From NCBI RefSeq assembly GCF_901709675.1, contig NC_051104.1, positions 6,057,501 to 6,121,500 of the forward strand: 64,000 nucleotides of DNA, written 5' to 3'. Each line of letters starts with the position of its first letter. Within the stretch, counting starts at the first letter, position 1. Source of the stretch: Syngnathus acus (taxonomy: Eukaryota > Chordata > Actinopteri > Syngnathiformes > Syngnathidae). The translations under genes were made by a program, and so were the position numbers. Of the stretch, positions 24,569-39,107 are shown one piece after another. The notes under the pieces are model-generated. The model made no database searches. It saw nothing but the letters and a program-made list of their open reading frames with translations, and was not told the DNA's origin.

Positions 24569-27500
24569 GCAAAACACACAACGTCAAAGGCTGGATAAAA
24601 GCAGACAAAACAAAGACGTTTTGCAAGGCTGCTGGACTTCAGTCATTCAATTTCCCGCTGTTGTCTCCCACTGGCCGATAATCACACTACTCTTCATAAA
24701 TTGCGTATGTCATTAAATGGCCCACACGTGTGTTTTTGTCATCATAATAAGACCACAGTTTCCTGATGTCACAGAAGTTTCAAGACATTAACATGCAACA
24801 TGTGATGCAGACTATCCACGACGGCCATTGTTGATGAAGGCGTAGCCTGAAAAACATCAAATTTCTTCCGCCCAGCTGGCTTTCAACAACCGCCCCAGCG
24901 GGGCTGCAATGACTCTGGAGAGAGCATTTGGACATTTGTAGGAAAGATGGCCATACCTCATGAAGAAATAGTACTGCTGCATCACTAACGTACTCACTGC
25001 CTGTTGAGTGTTTCTAAAATTCTATCAAGACATTGAGGAAAACAAGGAAATTATTGTTCAAGATGGTAAAATTGGGAACCTGCTTGTAATAATATGCCGA
25101 CACAGCAGCAAACACCATGAGGGATGCTTTGTGTTCATTTTTCTCAGTACTAGTATACTTTGTAGTTTGGTCCTGACTTTGAAAAAAATGTTTGAGCAAT
25201 AACAATTTTGACCTAAATTGTTGCTGGCACACATCATGCTGTGATGTAGTACTTGGAGGGTGATTTTATCTCTGTTGGCATGCACAACGGTGAACTCTTG
25301 CAGTGCACACTATTTCATATCATACAAGAGTTGTAGCTCTACAAAATGTAGTTGTAGCAACAAAAAAAAATTGTTTTCTTTTGCTAAGAACTTTCAGTGA
25401 AATAGATACAAATTATTATTATTATTTTAATTTATTTTGACTATTTAAATTTAGACAATTTAATGCCACGTACCAAAAAATAGTTGTGTTTGCAAGTGTG
25501 GATATTTGCGATCCTGGTTAGGGAAACGATGACGATTTATATCCAAGTAATCACAGTTACCAGTATAAAAAAAGTATCTATCAATATATATAACAATATA
25601 TCCAGCATGGGATTTGTGTCTGGAACAAACTTGATGACATTGCTGCCCAGAAAGCCATTCAAAAAAAAAAAAAAGAACGAGAGGAGAGGCCATATAGGTT
25701 CGTGCAGTAAAAGTTTATTTTTCACCTTGTAAAAAAAACAAGAAAGAAAAAAAGAACCCTGTCTCCGTTTTTAAACATAAAGTGAGTTAATGTTTCCCTA
25801 TATTTTTATCTTTCTGCAGTAATCTCTGAGCGAAAGATTTCTATTGGGACTAAAAAAGGTGCCCTCTTTTTTTATCTGTTTTATACCTTTGAACAGATCA
25901 TTTCTATTTCCATGTTGTCTTTTCGGAGAAAAATGTCTCACACTATAAATAAATAAACTGAGATTAACCAACATCCCTGAGGTGACTTAAAGCAAGCGGC
26001 AGGGCACAGCCCAGACTGATGTAAAGTTGCACGAACGATTTGTTTTCAGGTAAAAACAAATTTAAACTCCTTTCATTCATTCTTAATTCATTCATGAGCC
26101 ATTATATTTACGATATCCATTGCTCAACATCTTAAATGAGCCTGCTTGATGCAAGAAATATTGAAACACAGATTAGGGGCACAGCATAATTTAATTAAGT
26201 TTTTAAAATACATCCACATGGAAGAAGATTCCAATTATTATTATCATTCATGACACTCTTGCATTCTTACGAATGTTGTTATTAAAATGAAATGTCCACA
26301 AGCAACGGCTATTTCTTTATTGCAAGAATACACAGAGCAAATATAATTTAAATACGGAGCAGACCTTGACAGTCTGAGTGAAGATGGCCATCAGTTGTTT
26401 TTTTTTTTTTAAACCTGAGGTGAAAAATAAATATATAAATATGTTCAAAGTGGCTGCGGCGGCGGGTCCAAGAAATTTTGCGGCAAAAAAATAAAAAGAT
26501 ATATTTGTTTTGCCCTAGGCCAATCGTCAGCAACACATTCCGCAATAAAAGAACCAAATAATTACTCTGCCAGAGGAATTGAAGTGTCTGTAGCCCCGAG
26601 TGCTGGTCGACTCACTTCAGACTACCTGGTGGCTGATGAGACACAGAGATATGAGGGAATGTTATAGGGAGATGCAAGTGATGGAAAACAAGATGGATGC
26701 CACTGTTTAAAAACCAGGAAGGATATCCATGCACTCTTTACGACAAATTAGCAAGCGTGATAAAAGTTGCATTGCTGATGCACCTCACGTCTTTGCAAGA
26801 GCGACATGAATCCTTAACCTGACTTGGTTTAGTGGTACGAGCTTATTTAAAAAACCGAAGCGTATATTGTACTGTTTTTGTTAAAACTCATATGGTGAGA
26901 AGGATCCAGGTGTCAAGATGAGATAGGTTGTGATGCAGACTGATTGATTGTTACGGAAGGTAGTAGGTATTACGGTGGCTGGAGGGAATGGGACAAAATC
27001 TGCTCAGCTTGGGCAAGCAGGAAAACAAGTTGGTGTGGACATAAAGCAGGGTTGAAATAAGTAGTGCAGAATAAATAAAAAAACTTCATTAAACATAAAT
27101 GGCTCGGTTTAACCCCTATTTAATTTTGCTTGGCATAGTTACAGTATTTTTTTTACTCTACTGTAGACTTGAAATAATGCAAATTTTAAAAATCTAAAAA
27201 TATGCATTTATGTAAACGTGACATTCGTGACATCCAGCTCTCCACTCTGCTTTCAAGAGTAGCTGTTCAGACATGCTATTTCCACTTAGCTCACATAATC
27301 TGCTTCTTAGTGTCTCGTAAGAGCTTCGACTTCCTCCAGAGTTCTTGCAAAAGGGCAACACAATCTATGCCTGTGTGCAGCATGTTTAATTGGACTGATG
27401 ATGGGCTTTGCGAGACTTGATTCTAACATGAGCCTGAAGAGAACCAAGGAGCTTGGAGTCGTGTATACACATTAATGGCCGGACAGATCTCACACATGCT

Positions 27501-27746
27501 GCCTAACCTACCGTGTTCATGCTGATTTTCCACCGAAGTAGAAGACGCCGCTGCAACATCAACTCCTGCTATGCTGCAGTCAATAGCTTTTGCATTCACA
27601 ATGTCAGGCATACAGAAACCAAAAACATCCATGTAATCCGGCATCTGCTCCCAGGCCAAAATCCAAAGCCAAAATTCAACCATGTATTTGAAAATATCCA
27701 ATGTGTGTGTTTGAGTGAAACAGAATCAATGCAATTGAGGCAAAGT

Positions 27747-27783
27747 AGATGAGGCATTAACTAGTAAGGTTAATGCCTCATCT
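27747..27783. repeat. Perfect 15-bp inverted repeat (hairpin)
   Basis: AGATGAGGCATTAAC and its exact complement flank a 7-base spacer. The 37-base unit would fold into a stable hairpin. It shows no promoter or other sign of being an RNA gene. Confidence 0.9.
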
Positions 27784-28794
27784 CATGCCCACTGAGCCTA
27801 CAGATTATCTCAAATTAACCCATATTTAGGGAAACACATGCACACATTTTAGGCTGGATGTACTGCTATATATTTGGTATATACGTATATAGTGTCACAC
27901 TCTGCGTTATGACACCCTTGCTATAAAGCTTAAGTAATTTCCCATTTAGGCACTTAAGAAATTAGAGAGAAAGAGAAACAGTTCTGTGCAAAGACCCAGA
28001 GCAGAGACTTCAATATTCAGCATAATGCGCGACAGTCTTTTCTGTAATCATTGAAGAGCTACATTCATTATGGATCTGTTGTTGAGCCTAAATTGGATCG
28101 ACTCTTTCAATTACCGCCCGAACAAACCAGTGATGTACAAATGCAGATAAAACCTCAGCAGTATTGATTAAGTTGGCTTCACAAGTACTAAATTACTAAA
28201 AAAAAAAAAAGAAAGATATACTACATCAGATTGCAAGACGCATTTAGATCACATTGATTGATCACAAAAATGCACAGTATAATTTAATTGATACAATTCA
28301 TGTATTATTATTTTCCTCAGCTTTTCCACCCAACGGGACAATACTGGGAATAAACACTGGAAAGTCGATCTCTTGTATTTGTATTTTGATGTGAAAACAA
28401 ATACTCTGGAAAAACACAACATGCCATGTTAGATGTTTTTAGTATAATATCAGATAGAATATGTCTGTGGGTGTTACAGTGGCTGCTTTTTGAAAGTTAA
28501 GAATAATGTTAATTTATGTTAGCCCGTTAATGGACGTTTCACAATATGTTAGCATTAAGATAGCGGACATTTGTTAGACATGGTTCGGTTGTACATTCTA
28601 GAGTTGAACTCTGCTAAATTCTCTTTTGTGTGTCAGTTTTATAGTCGGTTTAAACTGGGAGTGACAAAGAAACAGCCTGAAGCAAGCACACATCTTATTA
28701 TGGAACTGTGGGAGCGAGAGTGGGAGCAAGCGTGAGGGAATACGAAGGGAAAAGTTTAAGTGAGTTTAAAGTGTGTGGGAGAGGTAAAACTGCG

Positions 28795-28821
28795 ATATAT
28801 ATATATATAAAAAAAAAAAAA
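28795..28821. repeat. (AT)n then poly-A
   Basis: About seven AT units followed by a run of A. Simple sequence. Confidence 0.85.
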
Positions 28822-30651
28822 TGTTTTTATGTATGGTTTCTCATTTTCACAAATTCTTAGCCATTGTGGATGGATCGCAGAAAAGAATGCACGCCGGGAG
28901 GAAAGTGAACTCGGGAAAAACATTCAGGGTAAATCTTACAAAATGTATTCGTTTTATTGTAATATGTTTTATTCTGTCGTTTAGTGGGAGATCAATACTC
29001 ATGCATTTATTTAAATAGGATACCGTTATGCCACATCGTATTTAAAATAGCCAAATAAGGCAGCTTGAAGTGTGTCAAACAAATTTGAACTGTAATTTAC
29101 AAATATTTAAAAACACCACAAACTGGATAAACCTTAGACAAGTTAAACATTTGTTCTCAGATAACTTTTATTTATTCTATATATGATCACTTTATTCATT
29201 ATACAAGCTTTCAAGGAGATAGTCTAATTAAAATCTTTTTCTCTGCATAATAATAAAGATATGTATTTTAAGATCCCAGACGTTTCTTATTAAAGAAGCG
29301 GATACAAGTGGAATGCCAAATCCCTGAGTAGGCTTTAAGTAAACTAAGCAATTTAGTTTTCTGTGTAATGGGAATACATTTCTGAAACCTTTGTATCCCA
29401 GTCTAAATTAGTTCCACAGCAATTGTTCAGAAGAACACAGTTTAAACCACTAATTACGAATCGGGTAGAAACTATTTGACCTAGGGTCACAACAGGCCAA
29501 GTGTTTTTTTTTTTTTTTTAAAGATCGAATTTATTAGGGAATCACTACAGTTGTAAGCGTTTGTGTGTGTGCATGAAAGTGGAGAAGGGGCTGTGGCAAG
29601 AGCTTTTCACATGTGACTCTTTGTGAATAAACATCTGTTTGTCTCATTAGGATAAGCACATTGCTTATAATTATTTCATTTCATTTCCGCTATTAATTTA
29701 CAATCACATGAGATGAACACAATGAAATTTCATTAGGGTGATGTTTGGTAATGGAACTAATGAAGCCAGAAGACCTGCTGTAATTCACTGCCTAAATTAC
29801 ATCGTGAATAAGCATGACGTCACAATAAACGGCATCAAGAAAAAAGCTGCTATGGTATCTCTTTAAAAAAAAAAAAGTGCACTCAGGAAAGAGCAGAAAA
29901 TAGTGATGTATCGTTGGCAAAGAAAATGGCTCGTGGAACTCTTTGAATCTGGCTACCTTTTCTTCCCCCTTCCTTCTCTCTCACCTTCTTTTGACAAGCA
30001 ACAATTGGTCAATCAGTGGGGAGTGGTTTTCTTTCTGCAGAGAGGGAGTCGCAGCACATAGGAGGGAGGGAGAAAAGACAGAAATAAGATGGTAAGGAAT
30101 AGTTATGAAAATAAATCACAGCAGGAAATGCAGTGAAATCTCAGCACATCCATAAAAAGACAACTATTTGAATCCCGTATAAATGAATGCAACTATTGCC
30201 GCTGTCGCACCCCTCGACATTTTGTGTCATCATTTTTGAGCAATCGAAAACAATGGAATGTAATCAAAAAGCATTTCTTGACGCAAATATTTCAAGAATT
30301 GTTTGCACACTGTCAAGACAAGTGTAGACAACAGAAGTTAGTTTGAAGTTGGCGGCAATGATAAAGATCAAGCAACATAGGAATAAAATATGCAACCGGT
30401 ATAAAGCTAACCTATGGTGAAAGTGCAAATGAACATAAACACAGAGTGGAAAAATCTTCCAAAACTGCATCATTTTTCTTGAATTTTAATGTTGAAAAAG
30501 TTTTCTTTTTTTGGGCGTCCTATTTATTCAAAGTTGTTGCCTCTTTGTTTTGCTTCACAGCAGTCTCCTCTCCTGTGTGTTGTTATTTTGTTTGGGCAAC
30601 TGTTTGCCATTTGCCTCATCAATCCCTCAGCAAACCATCTATTATCCACAG

Positions 30652-30721
30652 CAGCGTTTCCCAACCTTTTTGATCCGAGGCGTCCATTTGCATAAGAAAC
30701 ATCTCATGGCGCCCCACCAGA
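30652..30721 (+). mobile_element. hAT-like transposon terminus (remnant)
   Basis: CAGCGTTTCCCAACCTTTTT at the left edge matches the usual start of many vertebrate hAT elements (CAGnGnTTCCCAACC), followed by CATGGCGCCCCACCA in the position where these elements often carry a GGCGGCCCACC-type block. The opposite terminus was not found, so this is a fragment. Confidence 0.6.
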
Positions 30722-33700
30722 CACATATAATATAATAATGATTATGATCTACTCAATTTGTTCATAAACGTACTCCGTAAATCTAATTTAATAAAAACAA
30801 AGCCATAGAAAGTCAAGCATTGTTCCTTTGGCATTTTTTTTTTTGTAGCTCAAACGTATAATGTTTACGCTCACGGCATTTGAGACATTTACCACAGTTC
30901 CGTTTGGCATTGTCGTTGACGATTTTCTGTAGTGATTAAAATCTATTTTGACTTTATAGGGACTTAAATTGCTTTGCCTGTCACTATGCATCGCTGGAGT
31001 CAACAAAAATATATTTGTAATTAATGAATAATATTTTTGGGGCAAATGAAGTGAAAATTGGAGCATTCTTTTTTATGTCAGCCCTGATTATCGCTCATGA
31101 CACACTAGGGTGCCAAGATGCCCTGGTTCGAAATCATTGCTATAGTGTATACGACGTTATCCTCGGGAGCCTTTCCTCGTCATCAAATGGGAGCAAGGGT
31201 ACCCAAGGGCAGCTGTTCACACAGTCACTTGCTTTTTAGATTTTGCAATTCAGTTCACTGGCGCTGACAAGAACTGAAATACAAAGGCCATTATTTTTCC
31301 AAATATATATATACTACACAGAGTATACGATTAATATTTGGACATAATCGCTTTCATTTGTTTTCTTCCAATTTGCATCTCTTCTGCCACATTTTAGTGA
31401 AGCAAAAATATTAGGTGGTCTGGTTCTAGCCTTTCTTTTGAGTCACAACACCAGAGGCAAAAACAATTCATCTCGCGTTGCCTCATTGTCAATTCTGTCT
31501 GCTAAACCACCCCATCCTCCCTTCAAAAAAAAAAAGAGAAATGGCTCTGCAATGTGCTAAGAAGCACTACTAAGGGGGCAAAAAAGCCTTGAGCTATATA
31601 TAACAATATTTATGAGCTAGTGAAGCAGAAAAACTGAACCTTTTAAGGATACAAACGTAGTTTCAGGCAATAAAGTAAGGCACTGCTTAAAGAAATGGAA
31701 AACTGCGGGATGCTCAATAGGCACAGTTGTGCAGTTACAAGTTATTGATGAATCGAATAAAATGTCAGATGTTGCGTTTTGTGGGACTATGAAGTTGTTT
31801 TGGTGTTTAAAGCGACGGTATGCAATATTGACGTGAGTTGTCAATATCAGCTCTGGTCTTATCGCGCTTCAAATATTTTTTGAAGAATTTAAAGGTGCTA
31901 TTGGGAGAAATAGACTCTGGAATTTCTTGCGCACAAATATTTGAGTCTCAGGAGTGTCAGCCCACTCATCATCTGTGAAATTAGGCAACCGAGTGAATGC
32001 CTGCATGTTGCTTATTTCCATAATAACCTCCCCCACAATTATGTTATCTTCCTCCGACCTCACAGTTTGGGTGACATATATACGGCTTTGTATTTATTTG
32101 TATCCTATTTTAATCAATGCCAGCGTCATTTTTTTTTTTTTTAAAGATATTAGTATTTTTTAATACAACTTGAACGAAATGGTGTCTGGGAACTCCAAAA
32201 CAAAAACAAAAAACTGGCATAAACCCAAGAAACACTGTCAGTTTGAATAGGAAGCTCACTTCTTTCTGAGACATTTGGAACACATACATGAAAAGCGCCT
32301 TTCAAGCCCAAAAGATGCTAAAGCTTTTGCCTCCAGCTTCTAACTGCTCTTTAATAAGGAAAGGCGATGAGGGGGGGGGGGGGTGCTCAGTTTGAGCTTC
32401 AGGTGGCTTTCCATTGAAGATGTGAACGATGAAACAGAAGTTGACTCTTGATGTGCATCCACATATGCCCAGAAGTCAGCCAGTCCGTCATCCAGCCAAA
32501 GCACTGCACTCCCTAAAGGCATGTTATCAGCAAAGGCTGTGTGCAGGGTGAGTGTAGCTCTAATCCTCCAATTAATTCTTATTCCCCACAAATGGATGAC
32601 CCCGGAGAGTTTGCTTGACACTTCTATTAAAAAGTAAAAATGAAACACAGCATGAAGGTGAAATGAGAGGGATCTCTCTTTCTTCTAGCCCATCTCTATG
32701 GGACGAAAGTTTTTGCCAAGTACTTAAGTCCTCTTTCTTATTTTCTTTCTTCCTCCTGTCATGCGTGAAAAGAGTTAGGGGGTGATCTGGCATTCAGTAC
32801 GGAAAGTGTTTCTCGACAGTGGCAGGAGAATTTGGAGAAGTAGTAATTACGTCTCTAATGGCTCCTTATCAGTGGCTAATGCAAATGATCTGTATTCTAT
32901 CATTTACACAAAGAGACTTCATTTATTATTATTCAGCACAGACATGGCTCGACATTACTGACCACTCGGTTGGCATGACTTCAGATAGTGCTCTAAAAAT
33001 CCGTTCTATTTTTTGTGTTTCTTTTAAAGTCCCACTTAAAGCATCCTGCCTGGCCTGACTAATGTGATTACCATTGAAGGAATGGGGTCGAAATAGAAAC
33101 ACCATGTTTTTTTTTAGTCACACCACTCGTGTGTCAATAATTGTTGTCGTAACTCTAAAATCTCGCTTTTACTTTCAAGCTTATGACGCAACAATGCTAA
33201 AAAAAAAAATGGTTTCGTCACAACTCATTATTGTTGTAGCTCTAAAATCTCGCTTTTGCTTTTAACCTTATGACACAACAATGCTAAAAAAAAAAACTTG
33301 ACGACTTATTGAGTTTAATAGCATTCCACAAAATAAGTTAACTGGGGAATTTTTCACTTCTTACTTTGGAGTTTGACTTTGAGTGTGATGGCACTCAAAT
33401 TGCTATTCATTGAACATGTGCTATACTCACCCTTTTCTCAAAGGGAAACTAAAGCCAAGGTATGTAGAGTCAATATCACGCCGTAAAAAAAAAAAGGAAC
33501 AGCTTTGTGTCGCAGTCTGGCTGTTTACTACTTAGAAGCGTGCGCGCTGGCGAGCTGACAAATTCACGAGCCGCTGGATTAGATGACTGGCACAGTAATG
33601 GCTGTAGGTGCTGGATGACTTCCAACAGGCTACTATTGGAGTTGACTGACTGTAGCCCAGGGGAACAGTGTACTTGGCAGTTGATGGTTGCTGTTTCTTT

Positions 33701-36700
33701 TTTTTTTTTTACTGCAGAGCAACATTAAATACTGGTAAAGTAGAATCTTCAGAAAGGCCTTGAAAAGTCATGACAGCTGCTTATTTTAGTGGCAGTGTTG
33801 TGAGCAATGATCATGCAAGACATAAAATATATATAGTAATTAATTAAGTGGATGATAAATGTCATTTCAGCATCTGTGCTGTTTTTTTTTCTTCCCCCTC
33901 CTTATAAATAACACTACCCTGTGTTTCCTCCAAGATTCCACTTCCTCCTTTCCTCCCACTTGTGTAATAACTAGACTCATGAAATACAAGGCACCTCTTA
34001 CTTTCAAGCAACACTTGGCAGTAGTTCATTGGTGACAGCTTCATTTCAGAGTTTCCCTATCTCTTCAACAAGTGGAGGGAGGTAGAAACGTAGGCGAACA
34101 GTTTATCACCAGCCAGCATACATGGTGTGAAGCTCGGTCGAAGGGATTTAAAGCCACTGAAGGCTGGAGGGGAGTTCTGCTGGGTGAAGCTACTTCTGTT
34201 TTAAATCAGAGCTTATGCAGGGGGCTACACAATGCCTACGTGATAAATGAAATGGTAACTGTGTGGTTAGAGATGTAGCATAAATTCTTTTCTTGCCGGT
34301 GTCATGTAGGCTCTATATTTTCGCAACTAATCTCAGCTCAGGTTGTAATATTTCTTTGGAATTACTACCACTAGAGTTGGGGTGATGAACACCAGCATTA
34401 TTTCACACATGAACAGCTTCTTGTTTGAGTGATGCGCCTCTAAATAGCTCACCCGTGATGGGAGATTGTGATTTACTCGGAATGGTAAGTGATTATCTGA
34501 AAAGCAGAGGTTTATAGAAATCAAAAGTGTTGTTTAGTGATTTGTATTTGTTTGCTAGCCACCTAAATCATTTGGTATTGTGGAAAAATTATCAAAATGT
34601 TCACATGAATGAAAAGGATGGGTTATGTTTTTGTGCTTGCTCACAATTTGGGGATCCGATCTTGTATCAGGAGCACAATGTTGAATGGGGTAAACATAGT
34701 TATTTGAAGGTCATTTGATAGTCATGATTAACTAAGATTTTAATCAGGCATCAGGCAAAATGTTTTGTTTTTTTAATATCACGCTGCTATTATTTATTTG
34801 GTTATAAGCATGCCTGAAGCTAACTGCAGCCCTTTTTTGTTACCTTCGTTGGTGTCATACATGACAATGAGCCTCTTCAACTTGCAATGAGATGAGGCTT
34901 GAATTTTTTTCAAAGGTTTTAAGGACAAATGAGTCAAAATCAATCCTTACCAAAGTGGAGGGAAAAGAGACAAAGACGGTCTATTTTGGATCCAAACAAC
35001 TCGGGTATTGTGACGGTTGGCTTTTTACCTGCTTAAGATAGGAGGGGGGGGAGTTAATCCTCAACAAATAATAACTGAAAGCCTGTCGTGAAAGCCTGGA
35101 AAAGGTGTCAGAACGTTTCGTGAAGTCAATAGGTCCCACAATGCAGTCATTATGTAACCATAATAAATATTATTCATTCAATTAATTAATCTTAGTCAAT
35201 ATAGTCGAGTTCTAACATAGCCTTTCATGCAGATGTAAATACCTGGAAATAAAAGCTAAACAGTTCATCTCCTGTCTCCAATTACAGCAGTTCACTTCAT
35301 TTTGCCTCAACTGTTTCAAGACACCATTAATCAACAATCAATTCCACACAATTGAACACATTCTTAACGATCAATTAATCGATTATTATGCCCAGCCCTG
35401 GTGTTAACGAGCCATGTTACCGCTGCAATCATCCATTTTATGTTTGACGTGAAGCTTTTAAACCGCTTAAATGTCTTTCATTTTCCAGACTCCTGCTGTA
35501 GTGGAGGATTTTATACAAAGGTTTCTATGGTTTACATACCCTTAATTAGAATATTGCTAATTGAAACTCAAATGGGGTTCAGGGACTGACCCTTGATGGA
35601 CTCCAATCGGATTGCAAACTTCCAATGGTCACAAAATAATTTCTTTAAGGCTGTATTACATTTTTTTTCCTGTAGAAAATCTGAATCTTGACTACCGACC
35701 TTTTGTGAGTCACGCTAATAATCCTTCAGTGTGATGCACCAATGAAAAGACGCACTCCAGGTCATTACACTGTGTTTGCTGCTCATGTGTCTTTTATATA
35801 ATTACAAGGACAAATTTGATCTTTGAGGGGTAATTTTGAATAATACATGTGGACCGACACCTATTACGGCTAAAAGACTCATCACTTATGATAGCTGAAG
35901 GTAATAAAGTGTAAAATGCTAAAATGTGGAGTAGGTACACTCAAAGGTAATGCGTTCATACTTGACATTTACTTATCTTATTTGACATGATTTCAGTGCA
36001 GGGGACCTCTATGTAAATATTTTTGCATATGAGAAGACAAATTGCTGACTTGCATTTAAATAATTAGCCCATTGGAGTGCATTAGTGGAAATTATACCTT
36101 GAGGGGCAGTAATGGATTCCTACTGTACACCTTAGTGTGACACGATGAACCTCATTTGTTTGTAAACAACCGCACACATTGTGGTAATAAATCAAAGTCT
36201 GGGGATTATGCATATTCATCACTGAGACACATTGCACTAAAATGCCCAAAAAAAGGTACTTCTCATGTGATAGAATAAGATTCAATTAAAAATGCTACGA
36301 TTTGAAAACATCTTCATCTCTCTTGATACTTGAACACATTGCAATATGGAGTTTTCAAACCTTATCCGCACCTGTTGCATTTTGTTTCCTTGAAACTATT
36401 TTCTGTTATTTCAAAAGGCTGAATAAAGAACAGTGCCGGAGATGCTGAACAATGTGAAGGTGACCTTCAGTTTTGTTTGAAAATGTACCCATTGAGTGGG
36501 TGAAGTGTTCATCTCTGGCAGCATGGATACTGTGCTCATTTATCCTTGCACACTGGAGTCTTTTGTCTGGCAACCTAATTACATACTTGGTGAAACCCAT
36601 TATATCAACCCCAAACTGTCGACTCATTAAAAATGGCAAGGAACTGACTCAAAGATTTTGGAAAAGTATGTGCCATAGTATTTGCAGTTTACCTGATTGT

Positions 36701-37350
36701 ATTATAAATATATTGTCCCCATGAATAAAGACAAGAAAATAGAAGGGTTAAAAGACTTTAAAGTGACGCGTGTTAGTCTTCAGTGTTTGTGTGCAACTTT
36801 TTTTTAGGTTGTAAAATAATATAAGATGTGCAACAATATTTATTGTCATATAAAACACATTTGTAAAGCCAAAACAACACCAAACAAACAAAATGCAATA
36901 TCGTCCAAAAATCAACATTTATTTACTAATAGGAAGATAAATAATGCCCAACAAAATAGAAATGACAATGTCTCTTTTCAGGATATATTACAAATACATT
37001 TATGGCTTTGTGACACTACTCCAAAGTGCTAAACAACTACAAAGGCTATTCATAAATCATTGCACTACCAGGATTGGAGGACAAAAGAAAAAACAACACA
37101 AACTAAAAGCAAAGTTTGAGATTTAGTCAATATAACCATTATAGTTTTCAAACTCCGTCACAGTGTACAAGAAATGCGGGGAATGAAAGCACCCAGCTAC
37201 AGGAAGAACTGTGAAAACTTCAATCATTGTTGTTGAGCTTATTCTACTAATATAACGGTTTACAATAAGACCATTCAAAGGGTTCTCCAACTGCCATAAT
37301 CTATATCCAATTTGCAAAAATAGGATGGTTGGCATGGACAAACATGATTT
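30722..37350. other. Intergenic, downstream of col21a1, no supported gene
   Basis: AT-rich sequence with a 90-base tandem duplication at 33,140-33,297 and several homopolymer runs. A GGTTCGAAATC motif near 31,125 resembles a pol III B box but no partner A box or SINE tail was seen. Confidence 0.5.
33140..33297. repeat. Tandem duplication, 90-bp period
   Basis: The unit begins ATTGTTGT and contains CTCTAAAATCTCGCTTTT, TTATGACGCAACAATGCTAA or close variants and a poly-A stretch. The second copy begins at 33,230 and is cut off after about 68 bases. Several substitutions separate the copies, so the duplication is not very recent. Confidence 0.9.
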
Positions 37351-38919
37351 TTTATTTTTTATTTTACCTGCTGTTGTTCAGTTTGAAAATCTCAACCATT
37401 ATTTGCACTCGTTCATACAACAAGTCATTCATGTGCTATGAAAACCTATGACAGAGTTTGCTATTCTTCGGGGACTCCATTGAAACTTGCCAACTCTGAC
37501 AAGTCGAAATGTACCGTATGAAAGTGGAAAAACATCATTTAGAAAGCGGCTTCCTGATGCGCAAAGCCCGTCGAGAGGAGCTTGTTAGTTTTGTTATCCC
37601 ACAAGGTATTTTCGATGGTTCCAAATGACATTTTTTTTGCTGACGTTTGTGCCAAAACTCTTTTCTGTGGAAACATAGAGCGAAACCTATTTTTCCAAGG
37701 CGACTAAATTTAATCTGCAGCTAAATGTGGGGTGATACAATTTCATTTGGAGCCAAAATCATCCCACTCCTTGCAAATGCATCGTTTTGCTGCCTCCGTC
37801 TTCTTTTTGTCTGGAGACGCTCATATGAATGCTAAATGCATCTACCTGCATCCGACTGAAATAGCTGCTGTTTGTCTCGACACGCTGTAAAGTTTATCTG
37901 AGAGACCTTGGAAGCGGCACATAATTCTGATCTAAACAGCTTTGAGTCCCTAGAAAATAATGAAACAAAACTAATCTGCACAAATCATCGGGTTCTAGCA
38001 ACGATGCTACGTTGCCGATGACTGCCGCTGTAAATCGCCAACGACGTAACAACAAATAAAAAACAGATTGAAATTGGGTAAGCCCTTGCTATGAGTAATT
38101 GACTCTCCTGTACTGTAACTGCCTCTAGATACAGCGAGATGGAGGCAAAGTACTACTTTTGTCTAAATGGAGCTCCTCAGCTCACGAGTACTACAAAGTC
38201 AGTGAATTTTTCACTGTGATATTGGAGGATTCAAAATAGGCAACGTAGAGCAGCACCAATAGAGTTGCACTGATTATTTTACTTCTATAGATGAACAAAT
38301 ATTAAACTTGAATAGGCATTTTATATATATACATTATTCTCAGCAGGTAACAGGCCTCTATTTAAAATATCATAAGATATACATTAAAAAATAAAATACA
38401 TGCCTAGATCCTATAATGTAGGTGAGGTAAATTAGAGATTTAAAAAATTCTTCTAGAAATGCAAATCCAGTCAGTATTACTAAGCGGGTCAATATAAATA
38501 TAAATAACAGGATTCTTAGTAGCCTGTTTGTCACAGTGGCTGATTTAAGATTAGCACCAGCTTTTGTGTTTAGGATAAAGAGGGTGATAGACCTGCGCCA
38601 GACAAGATAACAACTACAATGTGATGAAAGGATCTCCTTTGGTGCTACTCTGGCACTTGGAACTAATAAACGCAACAAAATTGAAAAGTACAATTTGTAT
38701 CCCAGAATACAAAGAGTTGACCATGAATTCTGTAAGGATGAATCACCTGTTTCAGTATGACTCAACATATGAGGATATTTCTGCCTCCAGTGTTGCTCTT
38801 CTGCACACAACGTGCTTGTGCAGGAGTCACACGTGAATCGGCGATACGATAAATGGCCTCTGGATACATGTGGGTGTTAAAGCCACTGGCACTTGTGTCC
38901 CTCGCTGTTTTGTATGCCG
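37351..38919 (-). other. Probable 3' untranslated region of col21a1
   Basis: Below the stop codon the first AATAAA hexamers on the minus strand occur at 37,351-37,363 (two overlapping copies). An ATTAAA variant lies earlier at 37,709-37,714. Either could end the transcript. The 146-codon minus-strand open frame at 38,370-38,810 lies inside this region and has no recognisable similarity. Confidence 0.3.
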
Positions 38920-39107
38920 TCAGATATTTGGTCCTTTGCTGTAATGTTCCCTTAGGTTGTAGGTCTGATAACACATGGATAAGTCACATATCCCCGGTGT
39001 CCCTGGATTACCCCTTTTACCGGGATCTCCAGGGGGTCCTGGTTTCCCAGGAATTCCCTCGTTGCCTGGCTGTCCGACTCCATCAAATCCACGAGGACCT
39101 CGAGCCC
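38920..39107 (-). CDS. col21a1: col21a1 exon 30: end of COL1, NC1 tail and stop
   Basis: 188 coding bases, residues 818-879 and a TGA stop at 38,920-38,922. COL1 ends at GTPGICD. The NC1 tail carries C858 and C863, the Cys-x4-Cys arrangement found at the COL1/NC1 border of FACIT collagens, and ends HYSKGPNI (human RKGPNY). A second short register slip (GV-GQP) lies at residues 827-829. Confidence 0.95.

Larger units (their letters stand above)
24569..30651. other. Intergenic, no supported gene
   Basis: AT-rich with no recognisable coding exon. Contains an (AT)n run at 28,795-28,809 followed by poly-A, a T run near 29,504-29,519, and a perfect hairpin at 27,747-27,783. Confidence 0.5.

Noticed and set aside
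31101-31260. Possible second SINE (GGTTCGAAATC near 31,125)
   Set aside because: No A box at the right distance and none of the SINE tail motifs present at 10,655-10,845.
38370-38810. 146-codon minus-strand open frame, the longest in the window
   Set aside because: It lies directly downstream of the col21a1 stop codon, within the probable 3' UTR, and shows no domain, signal or similarity I recognise.
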